Positions 51,098-59,945 are shown, counted from the first letter of the stretch. The stretch: DNA of 64,000 nt from Clostridia bacterium (GCA_017521425.1 JAFXCQ010000023.1:1-64000), one strand, 5' to 3'. Program-made: numbers and translations. The notes: generated from the letters alone by a model not told the origin.

Positions 51098-53776
51098 TTA
51101 CTCTGCGCAAGAAATACCGGTTGTATTGTAGTAACTTACACTTTTACCGTTCACTGCTCTTACTGTGTAGATGTATTCAGTACCATCAATAACATTTTCA
51201 TCAGTATAAGCACCTTCATTTGTAGCAGTTACAGTTTCAAGTAAGGTCCAGCCTGTGTATAAGGTTTTTCTGTAAATTCTGTAGCTGTCTGCATTTTCAT
51301 TTTGCTTATATTCAAGAATAATTCCACTTGTATCTTTTGTACAAGAAACTAATTCAGGAACCTCTAAAAACATTAAAGCTGATGTTGCTTTATAAGTTGA
51401 TGCTACTTTACCACTTACTGTACGGACTGTATATTTATAAGTTACACCATTCTGTACACTTTTATCTGTCCAGGCAGATTTACTTGAAGCGGCAGTACCC
51501 ATAACCTGCCATGCAGTCCATTTGCCTGTTGCTGCATCAAGCTGAGAACGATAAACTCTGTAGCCGGTTGCACCTGTTGCTTTAGTCCATTTAACTGTAA
51601 TACCATTAGCGGCATTAGATATAGAAACTGTAGGTTGTGCTAAATATTTAAGTGAAGCAGATGCTTTATAGCTACTGCTACAAAGACCATTAACCGCCTT
51701 TACTGTATAACGGTAGGTTGTACCACTCTTAACAGTTTTATCTACCCAGGCAGATTTATTTGAAGCGGCAGTACCGCGCTTTTTCCACCCAGACCATTTG
51801 CCGGTGCTTTCATTATATTGTGAACTGTAAACTGTATAACCGTTAGCACCGCTTACTTTTGACCAAGTAACCTTTATTCCGTTTGAAGAATTTGCACTTT
51901 TTACAGTCGGAGTTTTAAGAATTACGCCTACCCAACCTGTTTTGTTGTAACCTGAATATGAGCTACCTTTATATGCTTTGATTGTATAATAGTAAACTGT
52001 GCCTGCTTTTACATTTTTATCTGTATAACTTGTGCTTGTTGTAGTTCCAAGACGAGTCCAGCCTGAAGCACCATCTGTCTTTCTGTAAACAATGTAACCG
52101 CTTACACCTTTTACCGCACCCCACTGTACTTTGATTGCAGTAGATGAAGTTGTCACCTTACTTACTGTTGGGGTTGTGAGTGTATATTTAACAGTCCATC
52201 CTTTTGAATTATAACTTGAAGAATTTGAACCGTTTTCCGCTTTTAAAGTATATCTGTAAGATTTACCAAGAGTTACATTTTTATCTGTAAATGACGTACC
52301 TGTAACTTTTCCTAACAACACCCATTTACTTCCATCGTATCTGTAAACACGATATTTTGCAGCACCTGCTACTGCACCCCATTTAAGTGTTATTCCTGAA
52401 CCTACTACCGAAGTAGTTTTTGTAACTTGAGGAGTAGCTATATAATTTATTGCAGCAGTTTTGTAAGCACTCCATGTTCCATTTGTGTAAACCTTAACAG
52501 CATAATTGTTAGTTTTACCACTTATAGCACCTGTATCTGTAATACTCAAAACATCTGCGTTTACTGTTTTTATTGTAGTCCAAGCATTTTCGCCTGTTAA
52601 TCTTCTGTAAATTCTGTATTTTTCTGCACCTGCTACAGAATTCCACTTAACATTTACCCCTGTTGGTGCATTTGCTAAAGTAACCTTTGAAACCATTCCT
52701 ACATAACGTATAGCTTCAATATTGGAAAGAGCACTTAAACAATCATTTTTAGCCGCTCTTACTACATATTCATATTCTACACCGCTTCTTATTTCTTTAT
52801 CTGTTACTGTGAGCACCTGTGCATCTGCTACTTCAATTCTTGTCCAATCACTTTCGCCAGACTGTCTTTTATATACTCTGTATTCAGTTGCACCTTCTAC
52901 TTTGTCCCAGGCAATTTTTACACCAGATGAAACATTAGTTAATGTCATATTTGTAGCATCTAAATAAGTAAATGCTTTACCCTCATACCAACCATAACCA
53001 CTTGCATTTTTCGCTCTTACTGCATAAGTGTAGGTTATATTATTTTTTATGTTTTCTGTATCAGTATAAGAAATATTCTTTGAAGTTCCTATTGCTCTGA
53101 AGCTCTTATCCTCGCCGCCCTTACGATAAATAAGGTATTCTGTAGCACCAGCTACTGCATTCCATTTTACTGTTACTGCATTTTTACCCGCACTAAATGA
53201 AGTAATCTTACCTGAATCAAGTGTCGCAAAGCCAGCACCATCCTGACCCGCAAACTTTTTGATTGTAGCAGTTGATGTGTAATCACCCGCTACAAATTCA
53301 ACAGATGTTTTAGGATGTGTTTTATCAATTACTTCAAAAGTAATAAACGCAAATTCTTTGCCTGTATTGCCAGTATTAAAACCGCTTGCACTTATGAATG
53401 CAAAGGTATAAGCAGAATCATCATACATAGAAACACCATGCGTATGCATACCCGTAACTATTTCTGCTTCATTACCATCCGCATCAGTCGTCACCGCGGG
53501 ACCTGCATCAACAAGTCTTAAAACCTTTTTATCGTATTTTACAGTTACCATAGCCCCTGTAACTGTTATACCGCTTGAAATGTTGATTTTAAACGTTACC
53601 TTACCATCATTAAAGATTGGTTGAGAAGCATTCTGTACAGTTCCATCGCTGATAACATATTTTGACGCATCAAGATATGATTCAGGTACCGCTACGGCAG
53701 AAGCAGTAACAATTAAGCTCATTAAAACAGATGCTACCATTAAAACTGCAAGAGTTAATTTTAATCCTTTTTTCAT
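51098..53776 (-). CDS. secreted cohesin-like / 8 x fibronectin type III repeat protein
   Basis: 892 residues, a paralogue of the next gene. Signal peptide (MKKGLKLTLAVLMVASVLM ... TASA), a cohesin-like domain at about 45-185 (KVTFKINISSGITVTGAMVT, VKYDKKVLRLVD, FAFITFEVIDKTHPKTSVEF), then eight FN3 units with the same W..V.GA..Y.VYRK core. The last unit ends VSYYNTTGISC, matching FSYYNTKGITC of the paralogue. Start ATG 53776 is set by GGAAAGGA and the signal peptide; upstream frame is not homologous. Promoter 53827-53855. Confidence 0.82.
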   Translation of the reverse strand: MKKGLKLTLAVLMVASVLMSLIVTASAVAVPESYLDASKYVISDGTVQNASQPIFNDGKVTFKINISSGITVTGAMVTVKYDKKVLRLVDAGPAVTTDADGNEAEIVTGMHTHGVSMYDDSAYTFAFISASGFNTGNTGKEFAFITFEVIDKTHPKTSVEFVAGDYTSTATIKKFAGQDGAGFATLDSGKITSFSAGKNAVTVKWNAVAGATEYLIYRKGGEDKSFRAIGTSKNISYTDTENIKNNITYTYAVRAKNASGYGWYEGKAFTYLDATNMTLTNVSSGVKIAWDKVEGATEYRVYKRQSGESDWTRIEVADAQVLTVTDKEIRSGVEYEYVVRAAKNDCLSALSNIEAIRYVGMVSKVTLANAPTGVNVKWNSVAGAEKYRIYRRLTGENAWTTIKTVNADVLSITDTGAISGKTNNYAVKVYTNGTWSAYKTAAINYIATPQVTKTTSVVGSGITLKWGAVAGAAKYRVYRYDGSKWVLLGKVTGTSFTDKNVTLGKSYRYTLKAENGSNSSSYNSKGWTVKYTLTTPTVSKVTTSSTAIKVQWGAVKGVSGYIVYRKTDGASGWTRLGTTTSTSYTDKNVKAGTVYYYTIKAYKGSSYSGYNKTGWVGVILKTPTVKSANSSNGIKVTWSKVSGANGYTVYSSQYNESTGKWSGWKKRGTAASNKSAWVDKTVKSGTTYRYTVKAVNGLCSSSYKASASLKYLAQPTVSISNAANGITVKWTKATGATGYRVYRSQLDAATGKWTAWQVMGTAASSKSAWTDKSVQNGVTYKYTVRTVSGKVASTYKATSALMFLEVPELVSCTKDTSGIILEYKQNENADSYRIYRKTLYTGWTLLETVTATNEGAYTDENVIDGTEYIYTVRAVNGKSVSYYNTTGISCAE

Positions 53777-53826
53777 TTTTTTATTCCTTTCCAATTTACC
53801 TTTATTAGTCAATTTCATACACAATA

Positions 53827-53855
53827 AATATACCATATATATGCTTTCAAGTCAA
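53827..53855 (-). promoter_or_regulatory. promoter of the cohesin/FN3 pair
   Basis: Minus strand TTGACT (53855-53850), 17-nt spacer, TATATT (53832-53827). Confidence 0.6.
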
Positions 53856-53911
53856 CGAATTTAAGTTAAACTACTGTTAAAATTATGTAAATAAATTAAC
53901 AATCAAAAAAA

Positions 53912-53933
53912 CGGGGCAGGTCACCCTGCCCCG
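53912..53933 (-). terminator. intrinsic terminator
   Basis: CGGGGCAGGGTGACCTGCCCCG on... shortened: 9-bp GC-rich stem CGGGGCAGG / CCTGCCCCG, followed on the minus strand by TTTTTTTG. It ends the flavodoxin-like gene. Confidence 0.85.
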
Positions 53934-53938
53934 CTGCA

Positions 53939-54400
53939 TTATACATATAATTTATGGCGGACATAGAAAAGCAAATCTTCAGCCTCTCTTTTAAATGCCC
54001 TTGTTGAAACAGAAATAACACAGCTTGCTGTTCCACCTGATAAAGAAACCTCGGTTCTCAAAGCATCTGAAGCTCTTTTTGTGCTTCTACCCTCACCGAA
54101 AACAAGACAAATTACATTTTTAAATCTTAATTCATTCTGGCGGATAAAAACTTTCATTTCGGGTGCAATATTGCCAAATGTTTCGTCTGTAGCAAGAATT
54201 ACGTTGTCGTAATCATTAAGGTCAATGTCGTAACCTCTCAAACGGATATCCGACGGTTTTTTCGCAGTAAATCTATTACTAAAAATAGATTTTCGTGATA
54301 AATCTCGTAATTCGAGAACATCAATATCTTGTGATTCACTTCTGCTACAAAGCTCTTTTACTTCGCTATCATAAGAAAAATGTACAAGTAATGTTTTCAA
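53939..54400 (-). CDS. flavodoxin-fold protein of unknown function
   Basis: 153 residues beginning MKTLLVHFSYDSEVKEL, a beta-strand and loop like the start of flavodoxins. Later strands fit the same fold (DYDNVILATDETFGNIAPEM; FKNVICLVFGEG). The phosphate-loop T/S-x-T-G-x-T is not evident, so FMN binding is unsure. Start is TTG 54400 with GGGGGTG 6 nt upstream; a longer open frame to 54520 has no homology and no site. It is divergent from the phosphoesterase across a palindrome at 54551-54568. Confidence 0.6.
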   Translation of the reverse strand: MKTLLVHFSYDSEVKELCSRSESQDIDVLELRDLSRKSIFSNRFTAKKPSDIRLRGYDIDLNDYDNVILATDETFGNIAPEMKVFIRQNELRFKNVICLVFGEGRSTKRASDALRTEVSLSGGTASCVISVSTRAFKREAEDLLFYVRHKLYV

Positions 54401-54550
54401 TGAAACACCCCCGAATCCACAGGCTACATTATATTGACAAGCAAATAACTTTACAATACAACATCTTGAGTATAACATATAAATTACTATTTGTAACCAT
54501 TTTTTTACACATTTTGACAATTTTCTGCTTTTTGCACAAATAGTTTTAGT

Positions 54551-54568
54551 ACAGTTTGTTCAAACTGT
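54551..54568. promoter_or_regulatory. 18-bp palindrome in a divergent intergenic region
   Basis: ACAGTTTG-tt-CAAACTGT, 8-bp arms, between the genes starting at 54400 (-) and 54700 (+). It is upstream of the plus promoter, so an operator is plausible. The rest of 54401-54699 has no gene. Confidence 0.5.
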
Positions 54569-54598
54569 TACAAAAAACGTCATATTTTTTCAATTATA

Positions 54599-54627
54599 TT
54601 GAATAAAAATGACATTTCTGCTACAAT
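54599..54627 (+). promoter_or_regulatory. promoter of the phosphoesterase gene
   Basis: TTGAAT (54599-54604), 17-nt spacer, TACAAT (54622-54627). Confidence 0.5.
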
Positions 54628-54699
54628 ATGTAGTAGTTGAGTAATATAAAATCATTATTTATTTAACTCATATTTTATTATTCATAAGAGGGTATTCAG

Positions 54700-55914
54700 A
54701 TGAAACCAATACGCACATTTATACACCAGAACGGTATTAAGCTTGTGCTTAATGCAGAAAAGCCACTTTACAATTTAACTAAAGGCAAGCTTGCAAGAAA
54801 CAGATTTCTTTCTTCTGTTGATATTCAACACATTGGCACAAACGTAAAAATTATAAAAGAAACTGATAATGCAACATACATAGCAAAATACAAAGAAGAC
54901 GGCACTATCGATAACAGCGACTTTAAAATTCTTTTAACTACCGATATGCACCTCGATGAAGATTATGATTTGAATGATAAAACCTTTGACAGAATTTTCA
55001 AGCAAATCCGTGACAACAAGCCCGACCTTGTTATATTCACAGGTGACTGCATTCAATCTAAATTCCAACAAATTGATGCGGTTCAGTTTGCTGAGTGGAT
55101 GGAAGAAATCGGTGTTTACTGGGCTTATATTTTTGGTAACCACGAAGCAAGAGAAGAAAAAAGTTATTATAAATATCTTATTTTCAAAAGTGTTTCTGAT
55201 TACCCACACTGTCTTTCAAAATTCGGAAATCCCGACCTTTTTGGCTTTGGTAACTTCATTATAAATATAATGAATTCTGAATCTGAAATAAAACAATCGC
55301 TTTTCTTTTTTGACTCGGGCAGAGATGTTATTGAACATCACGCACTTAACGACAATGCACCCGTTGAATATGTCGGTAGTTATGACTATATTAAGCCATC
55401 TCAGATACGTTGGTATGAAAACGAGCTTAAATCTTTAAGAAATACTTATGGCGAAGTAAAAAACACACTTTATATGCACATTCCGATTCCTGAATACAAA
55501 CAAATATTTAAGTTAGATGAAAACGGCGACTATTTAAGGGATGAAAACGGTGAACTTATAAGACAGGAAGACAAACAACTTATAAGAAATGAAAATGCTG
55601 ACATATTATATGGTAGAGCATTTGAAACTGTTGGTTGTTCAAAACACAACTCAGGACTTTTTGAAAGTATGAAAAAAAACAATGCTGTTGCTGTTTTCTC
55701 CGGTCACGACCATGTGAACGATATTGCTTTCAGACTTGAAGGAATTCTGCTCGTCTATGTACAATACGCAAGTTACAACGCTTATAATTTAGGTGATTAC
55801 GAGGGAATTGTTTCTTTACCTGAAAGTGAATGGCAACAAGGTGTTACAATTTCAACTGTGAAAAATGATGGTTCAATAGAACTTAAACAAATATTTAATA
55901 ATATATATCTATAA
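54700..55914 (+). CDS. calcineurin-like metallophosphoesterase
   Basis: 404 residues. Metallophosphatase motifs in order: LLTTDMHLDED (D-x-H), VIFTGDCIQ (GD), IFGNHEAR (GNHE), LYMHIPIPE (H) and FSGHDHVND (GHDH). An N-terminal beta domain of about 70 residues precedes them. No signal peptide, so a cytosolic role is expected; relatives include PhoD/YkuE- and purple-acid-phosphatase-like enzymes. A repeated charged insert (LDENGDYLRDENGELIRQED) sits before the last motif. RBS AGAGGG before ATG 54700. Confidence 0.87.
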   Translation: MKPIRTFIHQNGIKLVLNAEKPLYNLTKGKLARNRFLSSVDIQHIGTNVKIIKETDNATYIAKYKEDGTIDNSDFKILLTTDMHLDEDYDLNDKTFDRIFKQIRDNKPDLVIFTGDCIQSKFQQIDAVQFAEWMEEIGVYWAYIFGNHEAREEKSYYKYLIFKSVSDYPHCLSKFGNPDLFGFGNFIINIMNSESEIKQSLFFFDSGRDVIEHHALNDNAPVEYVGSYDYIKPSQIRWYENELKSLRNTYGEVKNTLYMHIPIPEYKQIFKLDENGDYLRDENGELIRQEDKQLIRNENADILYGRAFETVGCSKHNSGLFESMKKNNAVAVFSGHDHVNDIAFRLEGILLVYVQYASYNAYNLGDYEGIVSLPESEWQQGVTISTVKNDGSIELKQIFNNIYL

Positions 55915-55920
55915 AAATAA

Positions 55921-55956
55921 GTACCCACCAGTAAAAAAAATTTTGCTGGTGGGTAC
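55921..55956. terminator. bidirectional intrinsic terminator
   Basis: GTACCCACCAG / CTGGTGGGTAC stem around an A/T loop, then TTTT. It lies between convergent genes. Confidence 0.85.
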
Positions 55957-55958
55957 TT

Positions 55959-57044
55959 TTAAAATATCTCTTTCATTAAATTATCTGTTATTTCTTCTAT
56001 TACTGAAAAGTCAGTTGCTCTTATATAATAATCCTCTAATCTATCGTGAATACCTTTTGCTATTGAAATTTTCTTTACCGCTTCACTAAGCATTTCTTGT
56101 TGAGTTTTCTTATTGAATTTAAGACTTTCTTTTATGTCACTCAGGCATTCTTTATTTAAAAATCTTGTTGTGTGAACTGTTTTTTCGCCGTTCAAGAGAG
56201 ATTTATGTGAAGCATTTTCTGTAAAGAAACAAAGCTTCAACTCTGGAATAATAATATGTTCAATTTTTACAGTAGGGAAAATCGGGCAGTAGCACGCATA
56301 AATATCGTAGCCATTTTCTAAAGCGTAATCTGCTACAAAACCCATTATTGCAGGAGCACATACTGAATAATCATCATTTATAGTAATTATTTTTTCACTG
56401 AGTGCCACTATTGTATCATATTGAAGAACTACGCCATCCGGTGTAATTGCACTTAAAAATCTTTTGTTAAGTGTACCTCGCTCTGCACTTTTTCTTGTTG
56501 GAATTTCTCTGCGACAAAGTCTTTCCATATAATTTTTGACTTTTTCGTGATTTGTAATTCTGTCACAATGTTTCATTGTTTCAAGCTGTAATTTAGAAAC
56601 TAATGTAACATACTCCGAAGCTTTTTTATGAAGATGCTTATTTTCATCGCTTAAATTTATAATTGCAGTTTTATATTCATTTAAGTACTTTTTATCCCAC
56701 GCAACACCAAGATTTATTATACTTTCAGTAACGCCGGGATAAGTAGCATCAAAAGTATGCGGAGATGTTCCGTCGAGAATCGAAAAATTTATTTCAGGTG
56801 CAATTACAATATCGAGTGAATTTGGGTCTGCACTACAATACCCACGCTCAACAAAATACCCTTTTCGTTCCAACTCAACCGCTATTTTTTTCATAAGGGT
56901 AGATTTACCCGTGCCGGGACCACCTTTTAAAATGTAATGCATACCATCAGTCTTTTTATCATAAGCAGAACCAAAAAGTGAGGTGTATTCTTTTCTTGAA
57001 TTTGCGCCAAAGAAGAAAGATACAGGTGTAATAGTCTTTGTCAT
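55959..57044 (-). CDS. P-loop ATPase of unknown function (PRK06851-like)
   Basis: 361 residues. Walker A GGPGTGKSTLMKK lies near residue 40, after FFFGANSRKEYTSLFGSAYD. A Cys-containing stretch (RGYCSADPNSLD) and DATYPG follow, and a second half with YDIYACYCPIFPTVKIEHII. Clostridial relatives are annotated only as ATPase; some occur near sporulation or nucleotide genes. No partner is evident here. ATG 57044 is preceded by GTGGATGGAGTG. Confidence 0.7.
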   Translation of the reverse strand: MTKTITPVSFFFGANSRKEYTSLFGSAYDKKTDGMHYILKGGPGTGKSTLMKKIAVELERKGYFVERGYCSADPNSLDIVIAPEINFSILDGTSPHTFDATYPGVTESIINLGVAWDKKYLNEYKTAIINLSDENKHLHKKASEYVTLVSKLQLETMKHCDRITNHEKVKNYMERLCRREIPTRKSAERGTLNKRFLSAITPDGVVLQYDTIVALSEKIITINDDYSVCAPAIMGFVADYALENGYDIYACYCPIFPTVKIEHIIIPELKLCFFTENASHKSLLNGEKTVHTTRFLNKECLSDIKESLKFNKKTQQEMLSEAVKKISIAKGIHDRLEDYYIRATDFSVIEEITDNLMKEIF

Positions 57045-57135
57045 AATTTCACTCCATCCACGAGATAGTTAACTTGATGTTATAGAGTATATTATGCAGA
57101 GTGTATGCATTGCGTGACAATCTTTAAATTAAAAA

Positions 57136-57227
57136 TTATCCTATCATTTATGGTTGGTACTAAAATCAACTGAAAATGATAGGATAAACTAATTTTTATT
57201 CACCTGTAATTATAATCAAGGCGAAGC
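57136..57227. repeat. dispersed hairpin element, copy B
   Basis: TTATCCTATCATTT (57136-57149) and its exact inverse (57174-57187) form a 14-bp stem. The inner part GGTTGGT...ATCAACT pairs again. After an 18-nt spacer comes TAATTATAATCAAGGCGAAG, matching the tail of copy A at 17042. It lies upstream of the ATPase gene and downstream of ddh; the whole gap 57045-57259 has no gene. Confidence 0.7.
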
Positions 57228-57259
57228 CTTCCAAAATTTTAAATTCTTCACTCTTAATT

Positions 57260-58243
57260 TTAAAGGAGGCTTGCTCTTAATTCTTCATTTGACTTAACTG
57301 AAAGGTACTTCGGTGCAATATCAAATACTGTTTTGCAACCATTGTCCCCTTCTTTGTTAAGACGGTAAGCAGCTCTTGCGTAAGCTACAATTACACTTGA
57401 AGTGAATTCAGGGTTAGAGTCTAATTTGAGACTATACTCTATAACGTGGTTATTTTCTTTATTTTTACCTGTTTTACCTGTACGGATTACAAAGCCTCCG
57501 TGTGGAATACCACTATGATTTTTCTGCAATTCTTCCATTGAAATGAAGTTTACTGTTGTATCATATTCATCGAAATAGTTTTTCATTGTAACTATTTCTC
57601 TCTCTATGCGTTCCTTGTCTGCACCCTCTTCTACAACAACAAAGCATTCTCTTGTATGCTTTTGTCTTGTTGTAAGTTGAGGCTGAGAACCACTTCTTAC
57701 TGCTTCTAAAGCACTATCTACAGGAATTGTGTATTGTCTTGCGTCTATAACTCCGTCAATACGTCTTATAGCATCAGAGTGACCTTGGCTTACACCTTTA
57801 CCCCAGAATGTGTAGTCTGCACCCTCTGGCAAAATAGCACCACCATAAAGTCTTAAAAGAGAGAACATACCTGGGTCCCAACCAACAGAAATAATTGCCA
57901 CTTTGTTACCTTTTTTTGCTTTTTCATCTACATTACTGAAATGTTCAGGTATTCTTTTATGAGTATCAAAGCTGTCAACAACATTAAAGTGCTCTGCCAT
58001 TTTTGGTGTTTGCTCAGGTAAATCTGTTGCACTACCACCGCACATAACAAGAACATCTATTTCATCTTTGTGATTTAAAATATCATCTGTATGGTAAACA
58101 GAAACACCCTCTGTCATAACTTTCACAGTAGAAGGGTCACGGCGTGTAAATACAGAAGTTAAGCACATATCTTCGTTCTGCATTATCGCGCACTCTACGC
58201 CCTTTGCAATATTTCCGTAACCGTAAAGACCAATTTTTATCAT
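57260..58243 (-). CDS. ddh: meso-diaminopimelate D-dehydrogenase
   Basis: 327 residues; NADPH-dependent, converts tetrahydrodipicolinate and ammonia to meso-DAP in one step for lysine and peptidoglycan. Signature parts: IGLYGYGNIAKGVECAI (Rossmann), VFTRRDP, VMCGGSATDLPEQTP, VVDSFDTHKRIPEH, SVGWDPGMFSLLRLYG and WGKGVSQGHSDAIRRIDGV. All are intact. It is a single gene between two hairpins. Confidence 0.96.
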   Translation of the reverse strand: MIKIGLYGYGNIAKGVECAIMQNEDMCLTSVFTRRDPSTVKVMTEGVSVYHTDDILNHKDEIDVLVMCGGSATDLPEQTPKMAEHFNVVDSFDTHKRIPEHFSNVDEKAKKGNKVAIISVGWDPGMFSLLRLYGGAILPEGADYTFWGKGVSQGHSDAIRRIDGVIDARQYTIPVDSALEAVRSGSQPQLTTRQKHTRECFVVVEEGADKERIEREIVTMKNYFDEYDTTVNFISMEELQKNHSGIPHGGFVIRTGKTGKNKENNHVIEYSLKLDSNPEFTSSVIVAYARAAYRLNKEGDNGCKTVFDIAPKYLSVKSNEELRASLL

Positions 58244-58298
58244 TTATATCAACTCCATAAGTAATTTTACTAAATCAACAAAAAATATTTTAAAACTT

Positions 58299-58340
58299 AA
58301 TGCCCCATTCGTCAAGTATTTTCTTCACGAACAGGGCATT
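58299..58340 (-). terminator. intrinsic terminator of the 58344-59706 operon
   Basis: AATGCCC...TTCGT / ACGAA...GGGCATT two-part stem, with T-rich sequence after it on the minus strand. Confidence 0.75.
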
Positions 58341-58343
58341 TTT

Positions 58344-59066
58344 TTATTTTTTTATAAATTTCAACATCTCATTTACTGTAATTTCGATTTGTTTTTCTCT
58401 TGTAATAGTTGCCTTCTTGTCGCCCTCTTGCTCACCATAAGCACCGAAATATGCGTGACAACCACCTGTAATTACAACTTCTTTAAAATTTTCAGGTAAA
58501 TTAGATTTGTATTCTTCGTATTTTTCCATATTAAGAACACCGTCGTTGCTACCATAAAGTGAAAGAACATCTAAATCAGAATTACTTAAATCTGCAGTAG
58601 AATATGATGCAAGTAAAATAATTCCATCAAACTCTTTACTGTTTTCTGCAATAAAACTTGCCGCCATTGAACCGCCTAAAGAATGACCTGACATATACCA
58701 GCTTTCAATTTCAGGGTACCTTTCACATATTCCTTCTGCAGCATTCATATCTAAAACCGCTAAATTACCGGGCATTGTAACAAGCACAGAAAGAATACCC
58801 TTTTCTGCAAGTGAGTGCATTAAAGGTGCGTAGGCTTTCGCTTCAACCTTACCACCAGGGTAAAAGATTATACCTGTTTTTGCATTCTGTGGTTTAAATG
58901 TAAATACACCATTTTCTTCTGTTACTATAACATTTGTCTTTGGTGCAGTAATCAAGGAAACTGCTACTTCGTCTGCTTTATAGTAGTCATTTATATAATA
59001 AACTGTACCACCAATTAGAGATAATATTAAAACCATCACTATCGGTAATATAATTTTCTTTTTCAT
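58344..59066 (-). CDS. membrane-anchored alpha/beta hydrolase
   Basis: 240 residues. A single N-terminal membrane helix (IILPIVMVLILSLIGGTVYY), then an alpha/beta-hydrolase fold: IIFYPGGKVEAKAYAPLMH, the nucleophile elbow MSGHSLGGSMA (Ser), the acid in YGSNDGVL (Asp) and GGCHAYFG (His). It fits the alpha/beta hydrolase family 5 (dienelactone-hydrolase-like) of Gram-positives. Substrate unknown. Start ATG 59066 shares a base with the TGA of the upstream gene, so the two are coupled. Confidence 0.82.
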   Translation of the reverse strand: MKKKIILPIVMVLILSLIGGTVYYINDYYKADEVAVSLITAPKTNVIVTEENGVFTFKPQNAKTGIIFYPGGKVEAKAYAPLMHSLAEKGILSVLVTMPGNLAVLDMNAAEGICERYPEIESWYMSGHSLGGSMAASFIAENSKEFDGIILLASYSTADLSNSDLDVLSLYGSNDGVLNMEKYEEYKSNLPENFKEVVITGGCHAYFGAYGEQEGDKKATITREKQIEITVNEMLKFIKK

Positions 59067-59371
59067 CAAAACATACCACCATTATATTTTTGCTGCGTTT
59101 TTACAATAGGTATAAAGCCCAGAATCATCCCTACAATTAAAATAATTACAGGTAACAAAGACTCTGTAAAAAATGCGATTGTACCAGATATAATCAAAGG
59201 TAAACTAAATAAAATCAATGATTTACCCATAGCTTTACCATAACCCACTTTATCAGTTACATTTTCCTGATGGTAGGAATGTATAAGCCCTATATTACCT
59301 TTATAAATACTTATACCCAGTATAATAAACAAAATTGATGTAAGAAATAAGATTAGTGAAAAAATATTCAT
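59066..59371 (-). CDS. small three-helix membrane protein (possibly DUF3784-like)
   Basis: 101 residues with three hydrophobic segments (IFSLILFLTSILFIILGIS, SLILFSLPLIISGTIAFF, LLPVIILIVGMILGFIPI) and a conserved-looking loop LIHSYHQENVTDKVGYGKAM. Short-chain relatives are common in gut Clostridia without known function. It is coupled to the hydrolase gene. Confidence 0.65.
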   Translation of the reverse strand: MNIFSLILFLTSILFIILGISIYKGNIGLIHSYHQENVTDKVGYGKAMGKSLILFSLPLIISGTIAFFTESLLPVIILIVGMILGFIPIVKTQQKYNGGMF

Positions 59372-59382
59372 AGTAGTCTCCC

Positions 59383-59706
59383 TTATAACAATTCTTTTAT
59401 TTTATCAAGAAACGCTTCTTCACCAAAGGTATTTATTTTGAAAAGTGCACCCTGGCTTCCGCCCGATGTAATTGCAGAAATTAAAATCTCACTACTATTC
59501 TGAAAAAATGTTACACTAAGACTAACCCTGTTTGAGCCTGTGTAACTGTATCTTTCAAATACACGCACACTGCAAAGTGCATCACCTATTTTAAAATCGC
59601 TTGAATCTTCAAGTGAAGCAGTAAAAGAACCGTTAATTATACCATTCTCAATTTTTTTTACAACTGAATAAAAATCTCCTGTTACGCGTGTTTCAAATTT
59701 TGCCAT
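59383..59706 (-). CDS. conserved hypothetical protein
   Basis: 107 residues, soluble, beta-rich (FETRVTGDFYSVVKKIENGI, ASLEDSSDFKIGD, VRVFERYSYTG). It resembles the DUF6054 type seen before membrane protein genes in Clostridia, with low certainty. RBS AAGGAGAG before ATG 59706. It is first in a three-gene operon with the membrane protein and the hydrolase. Confidence 0.6.
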   Translation of the reverse strand: MAKFETRVTGDFYSVVKKIENGIINGSFTASLEDSSDFKIGDALCSVRVFERYSYTGSNRVSLSVTFFQNSSEILISAITSGGSQGALFKINTFGEEAFLDKIKELL

Positions 59707-59732
59707 AATAATTCTCTCCTTTTATTATGATT

Positions 59733-59830
59733 TGTAGGCGTTGCCTACATGAATTGTTACACATGATTTGCTATGCATGAATTGATTTCATAAAACGCCG
59801 AAAGGCAAATCATGCATCGTAAGATGCAAA
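59733..59830. repeat. structured palindromic element
   Basis: Four stems lie in 98 bp: TGTAGGC-gtt-GCCTACA (from 59734), ATGATTTGC ... GCAAATCAT, GCC-GAAA-GGC, and TGCATC-GTAA-GATGCA, the last two with GNRA-type loops. No coding potential. It looks like a MITE-like or structured RNA element at the edge of the accessory patch 59.7-61 kb. Confidence 0.6.
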
Positions 59831-59861
59831 TTATGAACATCATTTCAATTTATGGAACAAA

Positions 59862-59942
59862 TCATTTTTGAAGCAGTGCCACTGTTTCGTCTGTAATGCC
59901 TTTAGTTGGGATATCCACCGCAGAAATTTGATAGCGTTTCAT
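59862..59942 (-). CDS. 26-codon frame after the 59946 gene
   Basis: ATG 59942 is 3 nt after the stop of the preceding gene, and the peptide starts MKRYQISAVDIPTK and ends ETVALLQK. No ribosome site of its own and no known family. It may be the leftover start of a gene cut by the palindromic element just downstream. Confidence 0.3.
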   Translation of the reverse strand: MKRYQISAVDIPTKGITDETVALLQK

Positions 59943-59945
59943 TGA

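Noticed and set aside
55500-55600. Tandem repeat of functional interest in the phosphoesterase
   Set aside because: The DENGDYL/DENGELI similarity is a short charged loop; too little to call a repeat system.
58244-58343. Lysine riboswitch ahead of ddh
   Set aside because: The 100-bp gap holds only the terminator of the upstream operon (58299-58340); it is far too short for a lysine aptamer.
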